Origin: Candidatus Poribacteria bacterium
Lineage (GTDB): Bacteria; Poribacteria; WGA-4E; WGA-3G
DNA length: 32,912 bases
Assembly (NCBI GenBank): GCA_022394755.1
Contig: JAGFCA010000152.1
Span: 1-32,912 of the forward strand
Direction of reading: 5' to 3'
In this document: positions 17,945 to 25,027 of the stretch, piece by piece
Layout: each line of letters starts with the position of its first letter
Numbering within the stretch: position 1 is the first letter of the stretch
Position numbers and translations under genes: made by a program
The notes under the pieces: generated by a model
What the model was told of the DNA's origin: nothing
Database searches by the model: none
The model's input: only the letters and a program-made list of their open reading frames with translations

Positions 17945-19063
17945 TTACACACTTGCTTCAAGCATTCGTTCAATTGGTAAGCGTGCTTTATCAATTACAT
18001 CCGCATCCAATGTTACCTCGTATTCGGTAAGATCGTCACCACTATCGATTGCTTCTAAGATATTGGCAATCTTATCCAAACGGACTTTTGCCATGTGTGA
18101 ACATCGTACCGAACAGGCTGTCCAAAACTGTACTTGTGGAAATTCCTGAGATAAATTGGAGGTTAACTCACACTCAGAGGCAACAAACGCTCGTTCTAAC
18201 TGATCATTTTCTACACGGGCAGCTATATCCTTCATAATTTGGCTTGTACTTCCATAGAAATCTGATTCTTTTAGAACATCCGGTCGACATTCCCAATGCG
18301 CATATAATTTTCTACGCTCATGTCCTTTTGGGATCTCAAAAGATTCTCGAATTGCAACTAAATCTGAAAGCGTAAATCGTTCATGTACTTCACAGACTGC
18401 ACCACGAGCAGTATTATCTTTTCCTGGGTATACGACGTTTTTCTCACCCTTCAACTCTTCTTCTAAGTTTTGGGCAAAGAAAATGTCAGGTACGAATATT
18501 ATTGTATCTCCAGGCATCGTTTTGGCAATGTGTGCAGCATTAGCTGATGTACAGCAAATATCGGATTCTGCTTTGGCATCCGCATAACTATTTACATAGA
18601 TCATTACTGGAGCACCAGGATACAAGTCTTTTAGCTTCTTTACATCTTCCGCACCGAAGTTATCTGCTAATGAACATCCAGCTGTTTTGTCTGCAACTAA
18701 CACAGTTTTATCCGGACTCAATATTTTAGCCGTCTCTGCCATAAACGGGACACCATTAAAGATGAGATAAGATGCTTCTGTGTTTGCAGCATACATACTC
18801 AACCCTAACGAGTCACCTTGTTCCTCCTTTGTGGATAAACCAAATACCAAAGGTTCCATGTAATTGTGACCTAACATCACAACGTCATGCTTCTCTTTTA
18901 ATGTCCGTATTCTATGGACTGTCTTTGCGTGTGCTTCTATATCAAGTGATGTTAAACTCGGATGGTGTCGTTTATGTAACTCAGTCTTAACCTCATCAAG
19001 CGACAACGCTTTATTACCATTCAAGGGGCTTTCTTCATTGGGAGTTTTTCCCGTAGGATGCAT
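17945..19063 (-). CDS. nadA: Quinolinate synthase A
   Basis: Condenses iminoaspartate with dihydroxyacetone phosphate to quinolinate in de novo NAD synthesis, using a [4Fe-4S] cluster. Family signatures: VVMLGHNYMEP, QGDSLGLSMYAA, NGVPFMAETAKILSPDKTV, AGCSLAD, MIYVNSYADAKAESD, VPDIFFAQNLE and the terminal CSVRCSHMAK. Likely cluster cysteines (numbering from the start chosen here) are Cys130 in AGCSLAD, Cys259 in HWECRPDV and Cys317 or Cys321 near the end. HWEC stands where HPEC is common. I choose the ATG at 19063, with GGAG 10 bases upstream; an in-frame TTG at 19111 has less support. nadB and nadC are not nearby. A consensus promoter lies about 150 bp upstream. Confidence 0.95.
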   Translation of the reverse strand: MHPTGKTPNEESPLNGNKALSLDEVKTELHKRHHPSLTSLDIEAHAKTVHRIRTLKEKHDVVMLGHNYMEPLVFGLSTKEEQGDSLGLSMYAANTEASYLIFNGVPFMAETAKILSPDKTVLVADKTAGCSLADNFGAEDVKKLKDLYPGAPVMIYVNSYADAKAESDICCTSANAAHIAKTMPGDTIIFVPDIFFAQNLEEELKGEKNVVYPGKDNTARGAVCEVHERFTLSDLVAIRESFEIPKGHERRKLYAHWECRPDVLKESDFYGSTSQIMKDIAARVENDQLERAFVASECELTSNLSQEFPQVQFWTACSVRCSHMAKVRLDKIANILEAIDSGDDLTEYEVTLDADVIDKARLPIERMLEASV

Positions 19064-19210
19064 GCTAATCACGCTCCAAGTGTTCGCTAATATGTTGAAG
19101 ATATTTATCAACTGTTAATGTTTGAATCCGATATTCCAGAAACAAATAATATAGTATAATGGTCTATGGATGCATACAGACTTTATTAGCAATTCTTCAT
19201 AATTCTTATT

Positions 19211-19239
19211 AGGATACCTACTATTTTAGTTTTTGTCAA
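19211..19239 (-). promoter_or_regulatory. Sigma-70-type promoter for nadA
   Basis: On the minus strand a perfect -35 TTGACA (19234-19239) is separated by exactly 17 bases from TATCCT (19211-19216). It would give a leader of about 140 bases for nadA. The -10 region, AGGTATCCTA, is identical over ten bases to that of the livG promoter near 31305. Confidence 0.65.
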
Positions 19240-19280
19240 GAAGAACACATACAAAAGTGTGTTTATTCACAATATATAAA

Positions 19281-19844
19281 ATGAATTTAAATAAAACTAT
19301 TTCGCTTATATTAATAATAGGGTTGGTATTATGTTTCTGTATACCGGCAGAAAGTATTTCAGTGAAACTTAGAGGAAAACTAACACTCGCAGGAATCCTG
19401 GCAGGATTGACTTATGCAACATATACATTGGTCAGAATAGATAGACATACGGCACAGGAGTTACAGTTCCAACTCGGAACCCCACAGAGGATTATTCAGT
19501 TTGAACGTGGATTTGAAAAATGGAGCGTCAATTACTATCAGGATCATTTCTACATGTTTCTAAACAACCGTTTCATAAGGAAAAAGGCTTATTCAACCTC
19601 TTCCCTTATGGAACAATCATCTGTTACATCGGACTATAACTTTTCAAGGAATGACTTCTCAGATAGACAAGAATTCTCTATCTATATTAATATGCCTTCT
19701 TCAGTGAACCCCAAGTGGTTGTCACCTTTCCTTTGGCATCAACAGCTAATCCTGACACCTGTCTCTTCCGATCTTCATCTGTTGGAAGACGTACATTCGC
19801 TGCACCGGCGTCTACCGCTTTCTCATCTGAAGTCACAAAAATAG
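19281..19844 (+). CDS. Small signal-peptide/membrane protein overlapping a convergent gene
   Basis: Family not recognised. The ATG at 19281 opens a signal-like segment (ISLILIIGLVLCFCIPAES), a second hydrophobic stretch (LAGILAGLTYATYTLV) and a small domain with LGTPQRIIQFERGFEKW and YYQDHFYMFLNNRFIRK that looks like genuine protein. The ribosome binding site is weak. From about residue 135 onward the reading frame runs antisense through the 3' end of the convergent jelly-roll gene (158-bp overlap) and has no protein-like character. The natural stop may have been lost. The N-terminal 110-130 residues are probably real; the tail is doubtful. Confidence 0.55.
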   Translation: MNLNKTISLILIIGLVLCFCIPAESISVKLRGKLTLAGILAGLTYATYTLVRIDRHTAQELQFQLGTPQRIIQFERGFEKWSVNYYQDHFYMFLNNRFIRKKAYSTSSLMEQSSVTSDYNFSRNDFSDRQEFSIYINMPSSVNPKWLSPFLWHQQLILTPVSSDLHLLEDVHSLHRRLPLSHLKSQK

Positions 19845-20358
19845 CATCCAATTTAGTGGCATCTTCACGAACAGCGATTCGTAAAACAGTCTCACCTGCC
19901 TGATCAAACTTCCACTCTCTATCAAATGTACCAGCATTTAACCAATGATTGATTCGATCCCAGTGCCATACATTTTTCGTACCAATACTCCATCTATACT
20001 GTGTATTTTTCGTTTGCTGAGCATTTTCGTCTGGGTCAGCAGGTTGCCAAGTCACCCAGAATGAATCGCTATTTCCATCCCAGGCAAAGGTATGACCCCA
20101 CACGGCATACTTGCCTGATTCTGGTATATTAATTATAAATTCTACCCAACCTTGATCACCACCACCGGCAAGCGGTTCACCTTCCATCCAAACATATTTA
20201 CCATCAGATACCAATTTATCTTCGGCTATAACCATCGGTTCTTCGATAACATTTGCTAATTCCGCTTCAAGAGCGATTTCCACTTCTGCTGAAAACCCTA
20301 CATTAGATATAATGATTACTGAGAATATAATCATTAGTAAAAAGACTCTATTTTTCAT
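19687..20358 (-). CDS. Secreted jelly-roll (carbohydrate-binding-like) protein, tandem paralogue 1
   Basis: A signal peptide (VFLLMIIFSVIIISNVGFSA) precedes one beta-rich domain beginning EAELANVIEEPMV. It contains YVWMEGEPLAGGGDQGW, SGKYAVWGHTFAWDGNSDSF, WHWDRINHWLNAGTFDREW and VLRIAVREDATKLDAIFVT. The E-A-E opening, the W-rich core and the closing L-D-x-(I/V)-F strand resemble CBM6/35-like galactose-binding folds, so a sugar ligand is plausible but unproven. The protein ends TTTWGSLKKAY, a tail it shares with two neighbours. AAGGAG lies upstream of the ATG. It is the last gene of a four-gene minus-strand unit, 57 bp behind its paralogue. Confidence 0.8.
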   Translation of the reverse strand: MKNRVFLLMIIFSVIIISNVGFSAEVEIALEAELANVIEEPMVIAEDKLVSDGKYVWMEGEPLAGGGDQGWVEFIINIPESGKYAVWGHTFAWDGNSDSFWVTWQPADPDENAQQTKNTQYRWSIGTKNVWHWDRINHWLNAGTFDREWKFDQAGETVLRIAVREDATKLDAIFVTSDEKAVDAGAANVRLPTDEDRKRQVSGLAVDAKGKVTTTWGSLKKAY

Positions 20359-20415
20359 CAGTAGCTCCTTTTCAAGAATGAAGGACGCCCGGTATGGACG
20401 GCCTTCAGAATTGTT

Positions 20416-21066
20416 CTATCTCTGAAATTTTATTTTTCCCCATGTGGTTGTAAGTTTCTCTTTCGCTTCAACAGGCGTTATACTATCTTCAGGTCCAGGC
20501 AATCGTGGATTCACATCTGCTTCATCTGCAGACAGATTGTCTGTCAGGAATACCACATCTAACTTAGCTCCATCTTCACGGACTGCGATACGGAGAGTGG
20601 ATTCTCCTGCAGGTAACTCCCATTCTCTGTCGAATGTTCCACCGTTTAACCAATGGTTGATTCGATCCCAATGCCACTCATTTTTCTTTCCAATACTCCA
20701 ACGGTATTCTGTGTTTTTTGTAACTTGTGCATCTTCATCTGGATCGGCTGGTTGCCATGTAACCCAAAAGGAATCACTATTTCCATCCCACACAAACACT
20801 CTTGCCCATAACGCGTAAGTGCCAGCCGCTGGAATATCAAGCTTATATTCTGCCCAACCTTTGTCACCACCACCAGTCAACGGTTCGCCTTCCATCCAAA
20901 TATATTTTCCATCAGACGCCTCGTCTTCTTCCGCTACTACCATCGGTTCTTCAAGTGTATCTGCTTTTTCCGCTTCAAACGCACGGTCATAACTAAGACT
21001 ATTACTGTTTACTATTAACAAACCAACCAAGAGAAAAATCCCCAATAGATATGACTTTGTATACAT
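20416..21066 (-). CDS. Secreted jelly-roll (carbohydrate-binding-like) protein, tandem paralogue 2
   Basis: Close paralogue of the next gene downstream. After a signal peptide (LLGIFLLVGLLIVNSNSLS) it has the same order of blocks: FEAEKADTLEEPMVVAE, YIWMEGEPLTGGGDKGW, VWDGNSDSFWVTWQPADPDE, WHWDRINHWLNGGTFDREW, LRIAVREDGAKLDVVFLT. It ends LTTTWGKIKFQR. Identity is highest in the W-rich core and lowest in the signal peptide and the linker before the tail, consistent with an older tandem duplication. GGGAG lies 8 bases before the ATG. The propeller gene is 51 bp upstream. Function is inferred only at the level of a secreted, probably glycan- or cell-surface-binding module. Confidence 0.8.
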   Translation of the reverse strand: MYTKSYLLGIFLLVGLLIVNSNSLSYDRAFEAEKADTLEEPMVVAEEDEASDGKYIWMEGEPLTGGGDKGWAEYKLDIPAAGTYALWARVFVWDGNSDSFWVTWQPADPDEDAQVTKNTEYRWSIGKKNEWHWDRINHWLNGGTFDREWELPAGESTLRIAVREDGAKLDVVFLTDNLSADEADVNPRLPGPEDSITPVEAKEKLTTTWGKIKFQR

Positions 21067-21117
21067 GCTATATCTCCCTTATATTTTGGTGTAGAAAATA
21101 CGATTAATTTATTATCC

Positions 21118-22083
21118 TTACTGAGTTTTAAGTTGACCCCATTGTAGTGTCGTAATAAAAACTTGTCCCACTGACAATTCTTTCGCATCAGGCTGCCATT
21201 TTGGTTGTGCAGCCCATGCCCCATTGTCTATTAGTTCACGGCGATCACTTCCGTCAGAATTCATCAAATGAAGTACCCATCTACCATCTTGTTCCGATTG
21301 AAAAGCAATCGTCCTTCCATCTGGCGACCACGATGGTACCGCTTCATCAAATAATGTATCTGTCAACGATTTCTTATTACCACCATCAGCAGCACTCATC
21401 ACATAAAGATCAAAATCTGCCTGATCAACATCTTGTCGCATACTGGAGTAAACGATATATTTTCCATCAGGAGACCAAGCAGGATATGTATCCATTAATG
21501 GCTGCTGTGTCAATCTCTGTTCCTTGCCTGAATTCACATTTATGGTATAGATATCCCAGTTTAGATTCCGCTTTGAGTGAAATACCAAAGAATCCCCTTC
21601 TGGTGACCAGATCGGCGCTTCATCCTCAAAGGTATTAGTAGTAAGTTCCTCTACTACCCCACTCTCTAATTGAAAAAGATAGATATTAAAATATCCTTTC
21701 CTATTTGAGATAAAAGCTAAACGTTTCCCATCAGGAGACCATGACGGTGCTTTATCTGCAGCGGGATGATGAGTTAACCGTTTCTGATGTGTACCGTCTT
21801 CCTGCATCACATATAACTCATGATTATCATCTCGACGAGAGAAAAATGCAATTTTTGTGGCATCTGGCGACCACACTGGATAGTAATCCGCTTCTGGATT
21901 ATGGGTGAGATTGACTGGCGGTTTACCATCTGAATCCGTAACGTAGATTTCCCAATTACCGCTAATATCAGATGCAAACACAATAGGAACTGCTGGTTCT
22001 ATATCACAATTACCAAGGTTAATCAGTACCCCATTAATAAGGGATAATATTAAACCTATCTGATATATTAACAAGTATCGCAT
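21118..22083 (-). CDS. Secreted PD40/TolB-like beta-propeller protein
   Basis: A hydrophobic N-terminus (LLIYQIGLILSLINGVLI) exports a propeller built of PD40 repeats: YPVWSPDATKIAFFSRR, APSWSPDGKRLAFISNRKG, APIWSPEGDSLVFHSKR, YPAWSPDGKYIVYSSMRQ, VPSWSPDGRTIAFQSEQDG and a final degenerate QPKWQPDAKEL. The opening IVFASDISGNWEIYV strand probably closes the ring with the last blade, giving six blades. Such propellers mediate protein or ligand contacts in the periplasm or at the surface. There is no Pal-binding TolB N-terminal domain, so it is not TolB itself. The C-terminus, ITTLQWGQLKTQ, resembles the tails of the two downstream jelly-roll proteins. It is co-directional and closely spaced with them. 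Confidence 0.85.
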   Translation of the reverse strand: MRYLLIYQIGLILSLINGVLINLGNCDIEPAVPIVFASDISGNWEIYVTDSDGKPPVNLTHNPEADYYPVWSPDATKIAFFSRRDDNHELYVMQEDGTHQKRLTHHPAADKAPSWSPDGKRLAFISNRKGYFNIYLFQLESGVVEELTTNTFEDEAPIWSPEGDSLVFHSKRNLNWDIYTINVNSGKEQRLTQQPLMDTYPAWSPDGKYIVYSSMRQDVDQADFDLYVMSAADGGNKKSLTDTLFDEAVPSWSPDGRTIAFQSEQDGRWVLHLMNSDGSDRRELIDNGAWAAQPKWQPDAKELSVGQVFITTLQWGQLKTQ

Positions 22084-22160
22084 TTTTTGTCAATTTAGGA
22101 TAATTTCAATGATGTAATTTAGATGTGGGATTTGAGGGTTGTAGGACGATATGTAAATAT

Positions 22161-23243
22161 TTAGAATCTCCCATCACGCACTCCAAAATTAGTTGGCTTC
22201 CCATAAGTATTTCCACTACTTAACACCCATTCTGCAACCCATTCAATCATCTTGCCCAAGGAAACTCTCGGATACCCGAACAACCGATGACACAACCCCG
22301 CGTTGCTTAACAATGCGGTTTCAGATTCTTCACCCTCAAAATCAACTGTCTTGTTGAAAATAGCACCAAATTGTAATGCCAAATGTCGAATTGAAACAGT
22401 CTCAGGACCTGTGACATTTAGATTCAGTGGAGGTGTTTGGCAGTGTGTCAAAGATTGCAGAGCAACAGCATTCGCATCCCTTTGCCATATAACATTCACA
22501 TGCCCCATTTCAAGAGAAATCGGTTTATCAGTGTAGACTTTCTCAGCAATATCAAGTAGTATTCCATAACGAAGATCAATTGCATAGTTTAGACGCAAAA
22601 TAGCCATCGGTGTTCCGAATTGTGACGAGAAATGCTCAAAAATTCGTTCTCTACCAAGACACGATTGAGCATATTCACCAATTGGATCTACTTCTGTAGA
22701 TTCTGTTGCACCACCCTGTGAAACTGCTGTTAAAGGATATACATTTCCAGTAGAAAAAACAACCAACCGGGAGTTACAATACTTCTCTGCAACACGTCCT
22801 GGCAGATATGTATTCATCGTCCATGTCAAACTTTCGTTATCAGTCGAACCGAATTTTCGTCCTACCATAAAAATAACATTTGGAATGTCAGGAAGATCCA
22901 TCAGATCATCTTCACGGAGTAAATTCGCTATAATAGTCTCAATCCCCGCATCAATCAATGACAACTGAATACCGGGCGTCGAAAAGCGAGAAACACCTAT
23001 AACTTTTTTGTCAATCCCCGCAGAATCGATAGCGCGTTTTGCTTGTTTAGCAAGCGAAGGCCCCATCTTACCGCCAACACCCAGAATAAGAATATCTCCT
23101 TCAAGCGATGCAATAGAGGATATTACTTCGTCTGTCGGTTCTGATAGATATGATTCTAATTGAAATTCTGTTTTTATCACAGTTATGTCAGGAATAGTCA
23201 AGATTTGATTTATGTAATAGTATTGGCAGCATATCATATACAA
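22161..23243 (-). CDS. NAD(P)-dependent epimerase/dehydratase-like (extended SDR) protein
   Basis: Rossmann-fold protein of the extended SDR type. The nucleotide loop is GVGGKMG (about 55-61, numbered from the 23243 start), followed by a conserved FSTGNVYP strand and IGEYAQSCLGRERIFEH. In a classical SDR the tyrosine would be followed by xxxK; here the motif is Y-AQS-C, so the catalytic lysine is missing and activity may be altered or lost. Start uncertain: the frame opens with TTG at 23243 and has ATG at 23237 and GTG at 23180, none with a clear ribosome binding site; the conserved fold begins near residue 49. It is the first gene of the minus-strand unit, 77 bp before the propeller gene. 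Substrate unknown, possibly a nucleotide sugar. Confidence 0.8.
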   Translation of the reverse strand: MYMICCQYYYINQILTIPDITVIKTEFQLESYLSEPTDEVISSIASLEGDILILGVGGKMGPSLAKQAKRAIDSAGIDKKVIGVSRFSTPGIQLSLIDAGIETIIANLLREDDLMDLPDIPNVIFMVGRKFGSTDNESLTWTMNTYLPGRVAEKYCNSRLVVFSTGNVYPLTAVSQGGATESTEVDPIGEYAQSCLGRERIFEHFSSQFGTPMAILRLNYAIDLRYGILLDIAEKVYTDKPISLEMGHVNVIWQRDANAVALQSLTHCQTPPLNLNVTGPETVSIRHLALQFGAIFNKTVDFEGEESETALLSNAGLCHRLFGYPRVSLGKMIEWVAEWVLSSGNTYGKPTNFGVRDGRF

Positions 23244-23398
23244 TTATTACAGTCAAGAAATGGATTGATTGCAATGCTAACAAAAGTGATTATCCCTCAA
23301 TTTCATGCTATAATTAGCACCAATAAACAGACATATTACCTAACAGAGAACCAGCACCTAAAATCCATAATCACATCGCAGAAGCCGAATTTGAATAG

Positions 23399-23587
23399 AC
23401 GTACGCTTCGCAAGCCTCACCAGAGCAAAAAACTGTCACACAATTAAAAACCCTTCTTTTCGCTTCAAGGTACGGAAATGTCGATGCACTTGAGGTATTG
23501 ATAGATCTCAGGGTTGACATCAATAGTGAGTACAACAATGCTGTAAAAACAGTAATCGGGTTTGGACAGTATCCTATAATTCTGTAG
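23399..23587 (+). pseudogene. Ankyrin-repeat gene fragment
   Basis: An open stretch between two in-frame stops, with no start codon, reads LLFASRYGNVDALEVLIDL then RVDIN: one ankyrin repeat (A-x-x-G-x-x-x-x-L-x-x-L-I-x-x-x-x-D-x-N). The sequence on both sides is not ankyrin-like. It looks like the remnant of a longer gene, in the same decayed zone as the cas2/SWIM locus. Confidence 0.55.
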
Positions 23588-23662
23588 GAGTGATTTTCGA
23601 TTCACGAAATATCTTGCTATATAAGCATTTTATGGGATACACTATGAATAAGAGGGTATTAT

Positions 23663-24010
23663 ATGTTCTATGTTATTTCTTATGACATCCCTGATAACGG
23701 CAGACGAAATCAACTTGACAAAGTACTAAAAGGATATGGCACCCGTGTCCAGTACAACGTATTTGAAGCACATCTAAACAAACCACAGTTTGAGGAACTC
23801 AGGGACGCTGTTAATAGTGTAATTGATCCCTCTGATGATTCTGTTCGCTACTACACCCTCTGTAGTGATTGTACTGACCGGATTGAAGAGACTGCTGTTA
23901 GCGAAGAAACATCAACCCCAAAACAATTGTCGTTGGATAAGCAACTTCCTAACCTTAGCCCCATCAGGTTCGGAGTCGATGTACCGAACAGAGTTTTGAA
24001 CGCGGTTTAG
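23663..24010 (+). CDS. cas2: CRISPR-associated Cas2 with extra C-terminal tail
   Basis: Cas2 forms the adaptor of the Cas1-Cas2 spacer integrase. Residues 1-78 are clearly Cas2: FYVISYDIPDNGRRNQLDKV with Asp8 on the first strand, YGTRVQYNVFEAHL, FEELRDAV and the closing DDSVRYYTLCSDCTDRIEE. GAGG lies about 8 bases before the ATG. A further 37 residues follow that are not Cas2-like. Their middle (LPNLSP) fits the N-terminus of the SWIM protein that continues in another frame, so a frame break probably lies in the CCCC run at 23959-23962. No cas1, effector genes or CRISPR array are visible in the window, so this is an orphan, perhaps the remains of a CRISPR locus. Confidence 0.88.
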   Translation: MFYVISYDIPDNGRRNQLDKVLKGYGTRVQYNVFEAHLNKPQFEELRDAVNSVIDPSDDSVRYYTLCSDCTDRIEETAVSEETSTPKQLSLDKQLPNLSPIRFGVDVPNRVLNAV

Positions 24011-24378
24011 CATACTTCCTCGCCAACGCAATCAGCAACCCAGTACTTCAAGACTGGACACTGTCGGCAAGGTGTGAAGGATCAGATATAAGACCCTATC
24101 GTACATCTGTGGAACTGAAGTCTACAGGAATTGCCAAGACCCGCTGTTCCTGTCCTTATGATTGGGAGGGAGACTGTAAACATATTGTCGCACTCCTTTT
24201 AACCTATATTGAAGCACCGGAGACGTTCCATCGTATTGAAGACCTACTTCCCACGCTTGCGTTGAAACCGAAATCTAAACTGCTCCAGATCATTTCCATG
24301 CTCATTAAACGGAACCCCAAATTGGCATCTGTGGTACAAACATATATAAACAAGCAGGATACACCGTCACATCCCTGA
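23959..24378 (+). pseudogene. SWIM zinc-finger protein, 5' end out of frame
   Basis: The frame is open from 23959 to a TGA at 24376-24378. Translation gives CTEQSFERGLAYF near the start, a beta-rich stretch with PYRTSVELKS, and an intact SWIM zinc finger, CSCPYDWEGDCKHIVALLL (C-x-C-x7-C-x-H), then a helical tail. SWIM proteins usually begin a little before the QSFxRG segment, but here a TAG precedes and no ATG exists; the nearest internal start (GTG 24109) would cut off conserved sequence. One extra C in the run at 23959-23962 would join it to the cas2 frame, giving one 238-residue product. It is therefore a frameshifted fusion, a gene decayed at its 5' end, or a sequencing error. Confidence 0.65.
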
Positions 24379-24443
24379 CAACTTACACTCGTTGAGATAT
24401 ACAAAGATATGCGTGTTCAAAGTAATCCGTGATTCAGACAACT

Positions 24444-24881
24444 CTATTTAACCAACCGCCCCCACTCTTTACGAAGACCAATCGTTGTCTTAATCTTCAA
24501 TTTCAATGCATCCGCAAGATAACCATTATTAATAGCAATCTTAAATTTACCTGTCGTAGTAGAAAACCGACCTAAATAACCGCCATCAGACACATCACTA
24601 TAATTCTCAACATATTTAATAGTAATCTTCTGTCCAGTAGAAAAATCAACTTCAAGACTATCTCCAAGTTTCCATCCATTTTTCGTAAATGCTTCAACAG
24701 ATATATCAGTAACAGCGTTTCCATGGTCATCAATTTCAGTAATTGTTCCAGAAAGAGTTGGCATCTCAGAACTTTCGGTTTCGATTGTTTTTCCACTACA
24801 TCCGATCATTAACGGAATTGTCATAAGTATACAGGCAATTAAAGAAAAGGATATAGATAAAAAGTTATTGTTATTTTTCAA
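24444..24881 (-). CDS. Lipoprotein with SAM-hydroxide adenosyltransferase C-terminal-like domain
   Basis: A basic/Asn-rich start and hydrophobic segment (LIACILMTIPLMIGC) end in a lipobox, with Cys at about residue 28 as the acylation site. The mature part, SGTITEIDDHGNAVTDI, then YSDVSDGGYLGRF and GKFKIAINNGYLADALKL, matches the pattern of the small C-terminal beta-barrel of DUF62/SAM-hydroxide adenosyltransferases (G-x-x-x-x-x-D-x-x-G-N-x-x-T-x-I ... Y-x-D-V ... G-x-x-x-I-A-x-N-x-G). The catalytic N-terminal domain is absent. I choose TTG at 24881, because GGAGG lies 5 bases upstream; the ATG at 24893 overlaps that ribosome binding site. The C-terminus, KEWGRLVK, weakly recalls the WG tail of secreted proteins at 19.7-22.1 kb. 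A consensus promoter lies upstream. Confidence 0.72.
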   Translation of the reverse strand: MKNNNNFLSISFSLIACILMTIPLMIGCSGKTIETESSEMPTLSGTITEIDDHGNAVTDISVEAFTKNGWKLGDSLEVDFSTGQKITIKYVENYSDVSDGGYLGRFSTTTGKFKIAINNGYLADALKLKIKTTIGLRKEWGRLVK

Positions 24882-24929
24882 GGTAACCTCCATAGATTAT
24901 GAGTGACTACAAATTTTGTTATATTCTGT

Positions 24930-24958
24930 ATAGTAATAAATAGCCCAATGTGTGTCAA
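24930..24958 (-). promoter_or_regulatory. Promoter for the lipoprotein gene
   Basis: On the minus strand a perfect TTGACA (24953-24958) and TACTAT (24930-24935) are 17 bases apart. The predicted leader is about 40 bases and contains the GGAGG used by the TTG start. It is back-to-back with the promoter of the M20 gene. Confidence 0.6.
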
Positions 24959-24990
24959 TATAAATCAGAAACCATTCACACAAAAAAGAA

Positions 24991-25019
24991 TTGACATACT
25001 TAACACATACTTGTAGAAT
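24991..25019 (+). promoter_or_regulatory. Consensus promoter giving a probably leaderless mRNA
   Basis: TTGACA (24991-24996), exactly 17 bases, TAGAAT (25014-25019). The usual start point 6-8 bases downstream of the -10 falls at 25025-25028, which is the ATG of the M20 gene. No ribosome binding site exists upstream of that ATG. Confidence 0.7.
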
Positions 25020-25027
25020 ACGAAACT

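Noticed and set aside
21118..22083. The propeller protein as TolB itself
   Set aside because: It has PD40 blades but lacks the N-terminal TolB domain, and no tolQRA or pal genes are adjacent.
23244..24440. A CRISPR array near cas2
   Set aside because: No regularly spaced direct repeats of 25-40 bases were found on either side of cas2.
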